Below are positions 1 to 7,424 of a stretch of 13,093 nucleotides of DNA, piece by piece. Under the pieces are notes generated by a model, which worked only from the letters and a program-made list of their open reading frames with translations, ran no database searches and was not told the origin of the DNA. Made by a program: the position numbers and the translations under genes. The stretch comes from Pseudomonadota bacterium (GTDB taxonomy: Bacteria; Pseudomonadota; Alphaproteobacteria; Caulobacterales; Caulobacteraceae): positions 1-13,093 of the forward strand of contig JAEZCL010000119.1 in NCBI GenBank assembly GCA_023433585.1, read 5' to 3'. How positions within the stretch are numbered: the first letter of the stretch is position 1; the number at the start of each line of letters is the position of its first letter.

Positions 1-1077
1 GCCCACCGCCGCGCCGGACAGCACCGGCGCCCCGAAGGCGGCCAGTTCGATGCGCTCGCCCGAGGCGCGCCGGGCCGGGGCCGCCCCGGCGGGCAGGGGC
101 GGACAACCGGGGCTGCGCAGGGACGGATCGGACACCAGGTGACAGCGCAGGGCCGTCAGGCTGGACACCGACGGCAGGGCCGCCAGGGCGTAGCGGTCGA
201 TCAGCCAGGGGGTGGCGGCCAGGGCGGCGGCGGAATCGTCGTCGCCCAGCGGCGCCTCGGTGGGCAGCAGCGCCAGGGGCAGGGCCGCCAGGTCGCCGGA
301 GGTGATGGTGATGAGGGTCGAACGCCCCTCGAACACATGCTCCACCGGGGCGATCAGTTCGCGGTAGATGTGGTGCGCCTCGGCCCGGTCGAAGGCGGTG
401 TCGGTCTGGTCCTGAAGCAGCGACGGGTCGATGTAGGGCTGACCCCGCGCCGCCGCCGTGGTCAGGGAGGCGCGCAGCCGCGCCACCGCCTCGCCCATGG
501 CGTGTTCGCCCAGCGCCTCGGAGCGGGCCCACTCCACCCGGTCGCGGCTGAGCGCCCAGACATAGGCCGCCTCCGGATTCACCAGCACCAGCAACAGGCC
601 CTCGTCCTCGCGCAGCAGCGCCTGGGCCGCCTCGACGGTCAGGGCCTGTGGGCTGGTCAGTTCAGCATAGGCGGGAAAACGCGCCTCGATCTCGGCCTCG
701 GCGGCGCGCAGACGTTCAAGGGTCTGGTCGTATTCGATCCGCGCGGCCTCGCGGCGCTGACGCGACGGCTCGTCGTCCAGGGCGTAGAGCCGCTCGATCT
801 CGCGCTCCAGCCGGTCGCGGCGGGCGATCAGGTCCTCGCGCTCCTCGGCCAGGCGGCCGATGGCGTCGTCTCCTTGCGCGAACCGCGCCGACACCTTGGC
901 CAGGGCGTCGGCGGCGTCCGAGGCGATGGCCCACTGGGCGGCCTCGAACGCCTCGGCCCTCAGCGCATCGTGGGCGCCCTGGTCCGAACGGGCCGATCCG
1001 CCCGCAGCTACGCCCAGCATCAGGACCGCCGCGACGGCCGCGCCGTGCATGAGGCCCTTCATCGCTCCCTTGACCAT
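1..1077 (-). CDS. Exported CHAT-domain protein, N-terminal 359 residues (gene runs off the left edge)
   Basis: The reading frame stays open from an ATG at 1077 to base 1, so the C-terminal end lies outside the window. Residues 1-29 look like a Sec signal peptide (basic start, hydrophobic core about 12-25, possible cleavage after GGSA). Residues 35-135 are helical and coiled-coil-like, rich in E, R and A, including ARFAQGDDAIGRLAEEREDL, the kind of segment that precedes CHAT domains. From about 155 the sequence matches the start of a CHAT (caspase-like) domain: LLLVLVNPEAAYVWALSRD, then YRELIAPVEHVFEG, then GDLAALPLALLPTE, then LIDRYALAALPSVSSL. The catalytic His and Cys of CHAT proteases lie in the missing part, so activity cannot be judged. 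The TPR repeats common before CHAT are not evident. The start follows the upstream stop by 10 bases, with a G-rich stretch before it; an in-frame ATG at 1062 is the alternative. It is probably co-transcribed with the PPC-like gene upstream. The family call is firm; the function is unknown. Confidence 0.85.
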   Translation of the reverse strand, partial: MVKGAMKGLMHGAAVAAVLMLGVAAGGSARSDQGAHDALRAEAFEAAQWAIASDAADALAKVSARFAQGDDAIGRLAEEREDLIARRDRLEREIERLYALDDEPSRQRREAARIEYDQTLERLRAAEAEIEARFPAYAELTSPQALTVEAAQALLREDEGLLLVLVNPEAAYVWALSRDRVEWARSEALGEHAMGEAVARLRASLTTAAARGQPYIDPSLLQDQTDTAFDRAEAHHIYRELIAPVEHVFEGRSTLITITSGDLAALPLALLPTEAPLGDDDSAAALAATPWLIDRYALAALPSVSSLTALRCHLVSDPSLRSPGCPPLPAGAAPARRASGERIELAAFGAPVLSGAAVG

Positions 1078-1087
1078 CGCCGCCCCC

Positions 1088-1804
1088 TCAGTTGCTCAGA
1101 ATGCGAACCCGGGTCCACACGGCGCCCCGGTTGATGATCTCGACCCGCAGCCGCGTGTCGCCTCGCGGCGTCAAGGTGCAGACCGGATAGTGGTCGTACT
1201 GGCCGTCTTCGCACAGGACCGCGCCGTCGGCGCCCCGCACCACCATGTCCACGTCCGTGTCGCCGTCGCCGATGGCCGCGACCCGCAGGATCTCGCCGCC
1301 CTTCACGTCCGCCTCGAACCAGTAGGTGGCGCGGGCCTGGATGTCGCGTCGGGCCAGGATCGCTCCCCGGCCGAAAGGCGAATCTGTCACCCCGCGCGCG
1401 GCGGCGGCGCGCACCGCCTCGATCTCGGCCAGGGTCTGGCCGTCGCCCCGCGCCAGGCCCTCGGCTTCGTTCAGCAGGCCCGCCACGGTGAAGGGCGCCG
1501 CCTCATCCCCAGCAGGGGGCTCGTCGGCGTACGGCTGATCGGTTTCGGCGTAGCGGACGGGAATCTCGGCCAGCATCCGCGCGGCCAGGATCAGCGCCTG
1601 AGCGTCGGCGGCCTTGCGGCCCCATGCCGCCAGCCGCGCGGCGGTGACGGCCTGATGCACGGCGCCGGCTTCGGCGCCCGACGCATCGGGATGCGGCGCG
1701 CGCGCCTGCGGATTGTCCGCCCCCGCCGGCCCCGCCAGGCTCGTCGCGGCCAGGGCCAGGCTCAGTCCCCAGCTCGCCGCCCGCTTCGCGCCGTCCGATC
1801 TCAT
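1088..1804 (-). CDS. Exported protein with C-terminal PPC-like beta domain, partner of the CHAT gene
   Basis: This is a 238-residue protein with no named family that I can assign with certainty. Residues 1-29 form a Sec signal peptide (KR near the start, hydrophobic 11-25, cleavage likely after GPAGA). Residues 45-140 are alanine-rich and probably helical. Residues 155-238 look like a bacterial pre-peptidase C-terminal (PPC)-type beta-sandwich: YWFEADVKGGEILRVAAIGD, an Asp-rich turn GDGDTDVDMVV, and closing strands LRVEIINRGAVWTRVRI. Cys198 and Cys209 could form a disulfide after export. I chose the ATG at 1804 over the in-frame GTG at 1819 because GGAG lies 5 bases before it and the signal peptide then starts normally. 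The stop is 10 bases before the CHAT gene, so the two very likely share a transcript. PPC domains usually accompany secreted peptidases, which suggests a role in folding, targeting or substrate binding for the CHAT protein; that is inference. Confidence 0.8.
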   Translation of the reverse strand: MRSDGAKRAASWGLSLALAATSLAGPAGADNPQARAPHPDASGAEAGAVHQAVTAARLAAWGRKAADAQALILAARMLAEIPVRYAETDQPYADEPPAGDEAAPFTVAGLLNEAEGLARGDGQTLAEIEAVRAAAARGVTDSPFGRGAILARRDIQARATYWFEADVKGGEILRVAAIGDGDTDVDMVVRGADGAVLCEDGQYDHYPVCTLTPRGDTRLRVEIINRGAVWTRVRILSN

Positions 1805-1809
1805 GAACG

Positions 1810-1813
1810 CTCC
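1810..1813 (-). promoter_or_regulatory. Ribosome binding site deciding the PPC-like gene start
   Basis: On the minus strand GGAG stands 5 bases before the ATG at 1804. It lies inside the 5-codon extension that the alternative GTG start at 1819 would add, so it favours the ATG. Confidence 0.6.
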
Positions 1814-1964
1814 GAACACAGGACCTCCGCCCGTTTCATGGAACGGGACTCGACCAGAATTTCCGCGCCGGGTCGAATCCGAACCGCGCGAAGGGGCACG
1901 CCCCGCCTTCCTTGTGCGTCAGCCGACGCGGCCGGGACACTGATCGAATGTGACGGTCCGTGAT

Positions 1965-2714
1965 TTACCGAGTCGCGGCGGCGATGATGCGGCCGTCGTG
2001 GCGGGCCTGGACCAGCACCGCCATGGTCAGGTCCGCCTCGGGCGCCTCGGGCAGGTCCAGCAGGATGGGACGCCCGCGCCATTCGCCCAGCCGCGTCAGC
2101 TCGCGCACCAGATTGGCGTGGCGCACCTGCAGGCCCCGGTTCTCGCCTTCGCCCACCTCGACGATGACCGGGCCGGGCCGGTAACGCACCAGCCAGACGT
2201 CGGCGCCGTCCACGGGCGCGCGCCCGGACCCCACGCCCACCCGGTCGCCGCTTTCGCGGAATTCGACTTCGGGCATCCACACCAGGCGGTCGGCTTCCTC
2301 GTCGACGGCGATGCGGACCTCGTCCTCGCGCACGCCCGACATGTGGCGGCGGCCGTCGATGACCACCTGCGGCGTATAGACGTCGCGCAGCTGAAGCCCG
2401 CTCTGATAGGCGCGCTGGCGCTCGGCGAAGGCGGGCTGGGCGAAGGTGTCGGGCCAGCCCAGATAGTCCCAGTAATCCACCGCATAGGTCAGGGCGATGA
2501 CCCCCGGCCGCTCGGCCAGGGCTTCCACCAGGGCGTTGGCTTCCGGACAGCCGGAACAGCCCTGGGCGGTGAACAACTCCACCACCACGGGCTCGGCGGG
2601 CGCGGTGGCGCGCGAACCCGATCCCGCCGAGGCGGTCTGCGCGCCCGACGATGCGGCGGCGGCCATGACGAGCATCGCCGCCCCGGCCGTGACCATGGTC
2701 CTGATCCCGTTCAT
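1965..2714 (-). CDS. Exported DUF1223 thioredoxin-like protein
   Basis: This 249-residue protein has a Sec signal peptide at about 1-30 (hydrophobic 8-23, alanine-rich end). The mature part begins with EPVVVELFTAQGCSGCPEAN, a thioredoxin-like strand and a C-x-x-C pair at Cys53 and Cys56. Further family landmarks follow: YAVDYWDYLGWPDTF near 78-91 and DVYTPQVVIDGRRHMSG near 111-127, where TP corresponds to the cis-proline region of thioredoxin folds. This matches DUF1223 in length and motif order. The biochemical role of the family is not established; a periplasmic redox or metal-related function is plausible from the CSGC motif. The ATG at 2714 is preferred to the GTG at 2723, since AGGG lies 8 bases before the ATG. 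The gene sits 67 bases after an S9 peptidase gene and 160 bases before the PPC-like gene, so co-transcription with either is uncertain. Confidence 0.88.
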   Translation of the reverse strand: MNGIRTMVTAGAAMLVMAAAASSGAQTASAGSGSRATAPAEPVVVELFTAQGCSGCPEANALVEALAERPGVIALTYAVDYWDYLGWPDTFAQPAFAERQRAYQSGLQLRDVYTPQVVIDGRRHMSGVREDEVRIAVDEEADRLVWMPEVEFRESGDRVGVGSGRAPVDGADVWLVRYRPGPVIVEVGEGENRGLQVRHANLVRELTRLGEWRGRPILLDLPEAPEADLTMAVLVQARHDGRIIAAATR

Positions 2715-2722
2715 GGCGCGCA

Positions 2723-2726
2723 CCCT
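2723..2726 (-). promoter_or_regulatory. Ribosome binding site deciding the DUF1223 start
   Basis: On the minus strand AGGG lies 8 bases before the ATG at 2714. Its last G is also the first base of the alternative GTG at 2723, so that start would have no binding site of its own. Confidence 0.5.
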
Positions 2727-2781
2727 AATCGCTGATCGTCCCCGGCGCGTCTCAACTTGGCGTGAGGCGTGGCGCGCCGGC

Positions 2782-4995
2782 TCAGTCCATCAATTGCTGC
2801 GAGAAATACACATAATGCCGCGCCCAGCGCCGGGCGTTGGCCGCCGGGTCGGCGTCATAGCTGTGCCCGCCCGAGGTGTCCTCGAAATAGATGTGGTCGT
2901 GGCCCTGCTGGGTCAGGCGAGCGGCGAACTTCCTCGCATGGCCCGGGTGCACCCGGTCGTCCAGGGTGTTGGTGGTGATGTAAACCACCGGATACTCCAC
3001 CTCGGGGCGAAGCTGCTGATAGGCGGAATATTCGGCGATGAACTCGGCGTCGCCGGGGATGCGCGGGTCGCCGTATTCGCCGATCCACGAGGCGCCGGCG
3101 GGCATTTCCGGATAGCGCATCATGTCGATCAGGGGGCTTTCGATCACCGCCGCATTGAACAGATCCGGGTTCTGGGTGATCGACACCGAGGTCAGCACCC
3201 CGCCGTTGGACCGCCCATAGATGCCCAGGTGCTCCGAGGAGGTGACCCCGCGCGCGATCAGGTCGCGGCCCACGGCGGCGAAGTCGTCGAAGGCGCGCTG
3301 GCGGTTCTCGCGCAGCGCCGCCTGGTGCCAGCCGGGGCCGAACTCGCCCCCGCCCCGGATGTTGGCCAGGACATAGCTGCCGCCGCGCTCCAGCCACAGC
3401 TTGCCCAGTTGGCCCGCATAGGACGGCAGCATGGACAGGTTGAAGCCGCCGTAGCCCAGCATGATGGTCGGCGCGCTCCCGTCGTTGGCCTGATCGCGCG
3501 GCCGCACCAGGAAATAGGGAACCTGGGTTCCGTCGGCGGATGTGGCCTGATGCTGCTCCACCACATGGGTCGAGGCGTCGAAGCGCGCCGGGCTTTCACG
3601 CACGGTCTCGGACCTAGCCGCCGCGACGTCCGCCAGAGACAGGGTCGAGGGGGTCAGAAAGCCCTGGACGTAATAGAAGACCTGCTCATGGCCCCGGCTG
3701 GAGTCCGTGATGCTGACCGCCACGTTCTCGGGTGTCGGCAGGGGCTGGGCGCTCCAGCGGCCCGCGCTCGGCGTGAAGCGGATCAGGCCGCCCGCCACAT
3801 TGTCCAGAACGCTGGCCACCACATGGTCGTTGGTGATGGCCACGCCGCTGACCGACTGGCGCGCATTGGGGGCGAAGATCACCGGCGAGGCGCCCGAGGG
3901 GATCACGCGCGGGTCGCCCCTCAGACGCGCCAGCTCCACCGCCGCAAGGGCGCCGGAGCGGATCGTTTCGCCGCCGAAGGTCCAGTCCTCCTCCACCGTG
4001 AAGATCAGCCGGTCGCCCAGGGTCCCGTGGATGTCCACCCGCTCGGGCAGGTTCAGCCGCACTGCCTCGCGGTCGATGTACTGCCGGCGCTCGGCGCGGA
4101 AGGTGTCCAGCGGCCGGGTGAGGATGACCGCCTCTATGGTCCCGTTCGGCCCGCGATAGACCGAGGGGCTGACGCCGTAGCCGCCGTCGCCCTGGTCGCC
4201 GCGATAGACCTCAACCGCCTGGTCCAGCGTCTGGCCGCGCGACAGGGCGCGCACGATGTAGGGATAGCCGCTCTCGGTCAGGGTTCCTTCACCGAAGTCG
4301 GTGGCCACCAGCAGGGTGTCGGCGTCCAGCCAGGTCAGACGGTGCTTGCCCTCGGGAATGTGGAAGCCGCCTTCGACGAATTGACGGGTCTGGGTGTCGT
4401 ATTCGCGCACCTCCACCGCGTCCTGACCGCCGTTGGACAGGTTGACCAGGCAATAGCGTTCGTCCGGCGCCAGGCACTGAGCGCCCTTCCACACCCAGTC
4501 GCGGCCTTCGGTGCGGGCCAGGGCGTCGATGTCCAGGATCGTCTCCCACTGCGTGGAATCCGAACGGTAGGAGTCCAGCGTCGTGCGCCGCCAGATTCCT
4601 TTGGGATGCTGGTCGTCCTGCCAGAAATTCCCCAGGCCCTCGCCCAGGAAGCGCGGCGTCGGGATGCGGTCCTGGGCCGACAGGACGGCGTAGGCTTCGC
4701 GGCGGAATTCCTCGAAGCGCGGATCACCCTCCAGCCGGTCGCGGGCGCGGGCGTTGGACTGCTCCACGAAGGCCAGGGCGCGCGGCCCCTGCACTTCCTC
4801 CATCCAGATGAAGTCGTCCGCCGCCGCGATGGACGCGGGCGACAGGTCGGCGGGCAGGTGCGGCGGGCGGTCCTGGGCCTGAGACGCCGAAGCGCTCACA
4901 CCGTCCGTGCCGTCCAGCCCGTCAGCCCCGCCGGTGGTGGCGCAGGCGCCCAGCAGCAGCGCCGGAACGGCGGCGGTCAGGATCAGTCGGTTCAT
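2782..4995 (-). CDS. S9A prolyl oligopeptidase-like peptidase, predicted lipoprotein
   Basis: This 737-residue serine peptidase would cleave proline-containing or short peptides in the envelope. The N-terminus has a type II signal peptide with lipobox LGAC (Cys18), so the protein should be lipidated. A linker follows, then the motif DDFIWMEEVQGPRALAFVEQ that opens the S9A N-terminal domain, then beta-propeller sequence to about residue 490. The C-terminal alpha/beta-hydrolase domain carries the whole triad: Ser596 in GRSNGG, Asp679 in DDRVHPG and His711 in GGHSYD. Length and order fit full-length S9A enzymes. The ATG at 4995 is chosen because GGAG lies 9 bases upstream and the lipobox is then correctly placed. 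The frame stays open 60 codons further upstream, but that extension merely translates the repeat at 5041-5148 and should be ignored. A homologous S9 gene lies 181 bases upstream. The exact substrate is unknown. Confidence 0.93.
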   Translation of the reverse strand: MNRLILTAAVPALLLGACATTGGADGLDGTDGVSASASQAQDRPPHLPADLSPASIAAADDFIWMEEVQGPRALAFVEQSNARARDRLEGDPRFEEFRREAYAVLSAQDRIPTPRFLGEGLGNFWQDDQHPKGIWRRTTLDSYRSDSTQWETILDIDALARTEGRDWVWKGAQCLAPDERYCLVNLSNGGQDAVEVREYDTQTRQFVEGGFHIPEGKHRLTWLDADTLLVATDFGEGTLTESGYPYIVRALSRGQTLDQAVEVYRGDQGDGGYGVSPSVYRGPNGTIEAVILTRPLDTFRAERRQYIDREAVRLNLPERVDIHGTLGDRLIFTVEEDWTFGGETIRSGALAAVELARLRGDPRVIPSGASPVIFAPNARQSVSGVAITNDHVVASVLDNVAGGLIRFTPSAGRWSAQPLPTPENVAVSITDSSRGHEQVFYYVQGFLTPSTLSLADVAAARSETVRESPARFDASTHVVEQHQATSADGTQVPYFLVRPRDQANDGSAPTIMLGYGGFNLSMLPSYAGQLGKLWLERGGSYVLANIRGGGEFGPGWHQAALRENRQRAFDDFAAVGRDLIARGVTSSEHLGIYGRSNGGVLTSVSITQNPDLFNAAVIESPLIDMMRYPEMPAGASWIGEYGDPRIPGDAEFIAEYSAYQQLRPEVEYPVVYITTNTLDDRVHPGHARKFAARLTQQGHDHIYFEDTSGGHSYDADPAANARRWARHYVYFSQQLMD

Positions 4996-5040
4996 CGGGT
5001 TTCGCTCCGCTTTCATCGTGTGGGTTCGCGTCCGCATCTT

Positions 5041-5148
5041 TCCGTCACCCTCGGGCTTGTCCCGAGGGTCCATACGCTCCGACAGGTCAAGGTGAGGTCG
5101 AAGCGTTCCGCGTCTATGGATTCCCGCCACAAGAGCGGGAATGACGGA
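5041..5148. repeat. REP-type composite repeat with nested inverted repeats (108 bp)
   Basis: The element lies between the two S9 peptidase genes. Its ends are perfect 7-bp inverted repeats, TCCGTCA at 5041-5047 and TGACGGA at 5142-5148. Inside are two hairpins: CCCTCGGG/CCCGAGGG (5048-5055 and 5061-5068, 5-base loop) and ATTCCCGC/GCGGGAAT (5120-5127 and 5135-5142, 7-base loop). Between them TCCATA (5069-5074) pairs with TATGGA (5115-5120), and ACGCT (5074-5078) pairs with AGCGT (5102-5106). A few bases are shared between neighbouring stems, so not every outermost pair can form at once. As a single strand it could fold as a four-way junction. Translation of such repeats gives the well-known spurious peptides VIPALVAGIH and MDPRDKPEGDG, both present here on the minus strand. 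It may affect mRNA stability between the genes, but that is untested. Confidence 0.85.
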
Positions 5149-5176
5149 CAGATGGACAGGGCCATCCGGCCCCACC

Positions 5177-7342
5177 CTAATCCATCAGCCGCCGGGTCAG
5201 ATAGGCGTATTCCAGCGCCAGGCGCCGGGCGGTCTCGCGCAGGTTGGCGCCGGCCGCGTGGCCGCCGTCGGTGTTCTCGTAGAACAGCACCTCGTGGCCC
5301 AACGCCTCCAGCCGTGCGGCGGCCTTCCTCGCATGGCCCGGATGCACCCGGTCGTCCTTGGTGGAGGTGTGGATGAAGACCTCGGGATAATCCGCCTCGG
5401 CTGACAGGGCCTGATAGGGCGAATAGGCCGCGATCCATTCGCGCTCCTCGGGGATGTCGGGGTTGCCGTATTCCCCGATCCACGACGCGCCCGCCAGCAG
5501 GGTGTGATAGCGCAGCATGTCGAACAGGGGCACCTGGATCACCGCCGCGTTGATGAGGTCGGGACGCTGGGTCAGCATCACGCCCATGAACAGCCCGCCC
5601 TGCGATCCGCCCATGACGCCCAGGCGCCGGGGGCTGGTGATGCCTCGGGCGATCAGATCCTCGGCGATGGCCTGGAAGTCCTCGTGGGCCCGCTGGCGGT
5701 TCTCGCGCTGGGCCGCCTGGTGCCAGCGGGGGCCGAACTCGCCGCCGCCGCGCGTGTTGGCCATGACATAGACCCCGCCGCGCTCCAACCACAGCCGCCC
5801 CACGGTGGCCGAATAGCCGGGCAGGCGCGACACCTGGAAGCCGCCGTAGCCGTAGAGCAGCGTCGGATTGGAGCCGTCCAGCGCCATGCCTTCGCGGCCG
5901 ATGACGAAATAGGGAACCAGGGTCCCGTCCGCCGAGCGGGCCTCGAACTGCTGGACCTGAAGGCCCCCCGTGTCGAACTTGTCCGGCAGGCTCTTGATCG
6001 TCTCCGCCTCGCCGGTCGCCGCGTCCGCCAGCCACAGGCTGGAGGGGGTCAGATAGCCCTGGACGTTCACGAACAGCTGATCGTCTTCCTCGCTGGCCGA
6101 GCCCAGGCCCACCGAGATGTTTTCCGGCAGGTTCAGGCGCTCGCGGGTCCAGCCGTCACCCTCGGGCCGATAGGCGTAAACGGCCCCGCGCACGTTTTCA
6201 TAAAGCGCCACCACCAGGCGGTTGCGCGTCAGGGTGACTTCCTCCACCGACTCGCGCGCGCCGGGGCGCAGGATCAGGGTCGCGGCCGGATTGGCGGGAT
6301 CGGCCTTCAGCGTCTCAAGATCGAAGGCCATCAGGTCGCCGGCCTCGAACGCCTGGCCGCGCGCATCGGTCCAGGCCTGGTTGGTGGTGACGATCAGGCG
6401 TCCGTCCAGCAGCCCCTCGATGGAGCGCCGCGCGGGCAGGTTGATCTGCGCCGCGCCCTGGTCGGTCAGGAAATAGGTCTCGGTCTCGAAGAAGGTGACC
6501 AGGCGGTCGATCATTGTGGCGCGGATCTCTCCGTCCGGATCGCGCAGGGTGTAGGCGGCCACCAGCACGTCGTCCGCCTCGCCCCGGAACACCTCCGGCG
6601 CGTCTTCCATGGTTTGGCCGCGCGCCAGGCGGCGGATGGTCATGGCATAGCCGGAATCCGTCAGGGTGCCCGGCCCGAAGTCGCGGTAGATCAGCAGTTC
6701 ATCCTGGTCGATCCAGGTCGCCGCGCCTTTGGATTCGGGCAGGTTGAAGCCGTTTTCGACGAACTGCCCCGTCTCGCGGTCGAACTCGCGCATGACCACC
6801 GCGTCCTTGCCGCCGTCCGACAGGCTGACCAGACACAGGCGATCGTCGGGCGACAGGCAGGCCGCGCCCTTCCACACCCAGTTGGCGTTCTCGGCCGCCG
6901 CCAGGGCGTCGACGTCCAGGATCGTCCGCCACTCGGGCGTTTCTGTGCGGTAGCTGTCCAGCGTGGCGCGCCGCCAGATCCCGCGCACATGGTTCGCGTC
7001 CTGCCAGAAATTGTCGACGGTGCGCTCGCCGCCTTCCGAATGGCGGAACCCGGGCGTCGGGATGCGGTCCTGGGATTCCACCAGGGCCAGCGCCGTTTCA
7101 TAGAAGCCGTCATAACGGGGATCGCCCTGGAGCACGCCCAGGGAATGTTCGTTGCGGGCCTCGACCCACTCCATCACCCGCTCGCCCTCGATGTCCTCCA
7201 GCCAGATCCAGGGGTCGTCGGCCGCCGCCTGTTCGGTCAGGGTCGGCGCGGCGGGGGCGGAAGAGGCGGTCTGGGCCATGGGCTGGGCGGCTGCGGTCAG
7301 GGTGAGAATGAAGGCTCCGAGCGGAGCGAGGCGGCGGATCAT
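5177..7342 (-). CDS. S9A prolyl oligopeptidase-like peptidase, Sec-exported
   Basis: This 721-residue enzyme is a homologue of the lipoprotein S9 peptidase encoded just downstream. Residues 1-24 are a Sec signal peptide (RR near the start, hydrophobic to about 19, cleavage near PMAQT) with no lipobox, so the product should be soluble in the periplasm or secreted. It has the N-terminal S9A motif DDPWIWLEDIEGERVMEWVE near 42-61, propeller sequence, then the hydrolase domain with Ser580 in GGSQGG, Asp663 in DDRVHPG and His695 in GGHAAG. The pair share many blocks, such as the GDPR...SQDRIPTP-type region near the N-terminus and LWLERGG before the nucleophile, and both end in LMD. The nucleophile elbow differs (GGSQGG against GRSNGG), so substrate range may differ. 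The start at 7342 lacks a strong Shine-Dalgarno sequence. It lies 82 bases after the channel gene and may have its own promoter in that gap; I saw none that convinced me. Confidence 0.93.
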   Translation of the reverse strand: MIRRLAPLGAFILTLTAAAQPMAQTASSAPAAPTLTEQAAADDPWIWLEDIEGERVMEWVEARNEHSLGVLQGDPRYDGFYETALALVESQDRIPTPGFRHSEGGERTVDNFWQDANHVRGIWRRATLDSYRTETPEWRTILDVDALAAAENANWVWKGAACLSPDDRLCLVSLSDGGKDAVVMREFDRETGQFVENGFNLPESKGAATWIDQDELLIYRDFGPGTLTDSGYAMTIRRLARGQTMEDAPEVFRGEADDVLVAAYTLRDPDGEIRATMIDRLVTFFETETYFLTDQGAAQINLPARRSIEGLLDGRLIVTTNQAWTDARGQAFEAGDLMAFDLETLKADPANPAATLILRPGARESVEEVTLTRNRLVVALYENVRGAVYAYRPEGDGWTRERLNLPENISVGLGSASEEDDQLFVNVQGYLTPSSLWLADAATGEAETIKSLPDKFDTGGLQVQQFEARSADGTLVPYFVIGREGMALDGSNPTLLYGYGGFQVSRLPGYSATVGRLWLERGGVYVMANTRGGGEFGPRWHQAAQRENRQRAHEDFQAIAEDLIARGITSPRRLGVMGGSQGGLFMGVMLTQRPDLINAAVIQVPLFDMLRYHTLLAGASWIGEYGNPDIPEEREWIAAYSPYQALSAEADYPEVFIHTSTKDDRVHPGHARKAAARLEALGHEVLFYENTDGGHAAGANLRETARRLALEYAYLTRRLMD

Positions 7343-7424
7343 GCGCGAAGGTTCCCGAGCTTGACGGATTGCGGGGGACCGTATCGGCGCGTCGGGCGGT
7401 TAGAAAGTTACGGGCCTGTAATGT

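Noticed and set aside
1890..1910. GC-rich hairpin (GGGGC...GCCCC) between the DUF1223 and PPC-like genes, as a terminator
   Set aside because: The perfect stem leaves only a 2-base loop and no T tract follows on either strand.
2715..2781. TTGAGA and CGATTA boxes on the minus strand as a promoter of the DUF1223 gene
   Set aside because: The second box is a poor match to any consensus and the region is short and GC-rich; not distinguishable from chance.
2497..5376. A 959-codon plus-strand open frame opposite the DUF1223 and S9 lipoprotein genes
   Set aside because: It is a mirror of conserved genes on the other strand, runs through the repeat, and has no domain-like sequence.
7361..7386. TTGACG on the plus strand in the gap before the peptidase gene, with a GTATCG-like box downstream
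   Set aside because: It points into the antisense strand of the channel gene, and no plus-strand gene or RNA is evident there.
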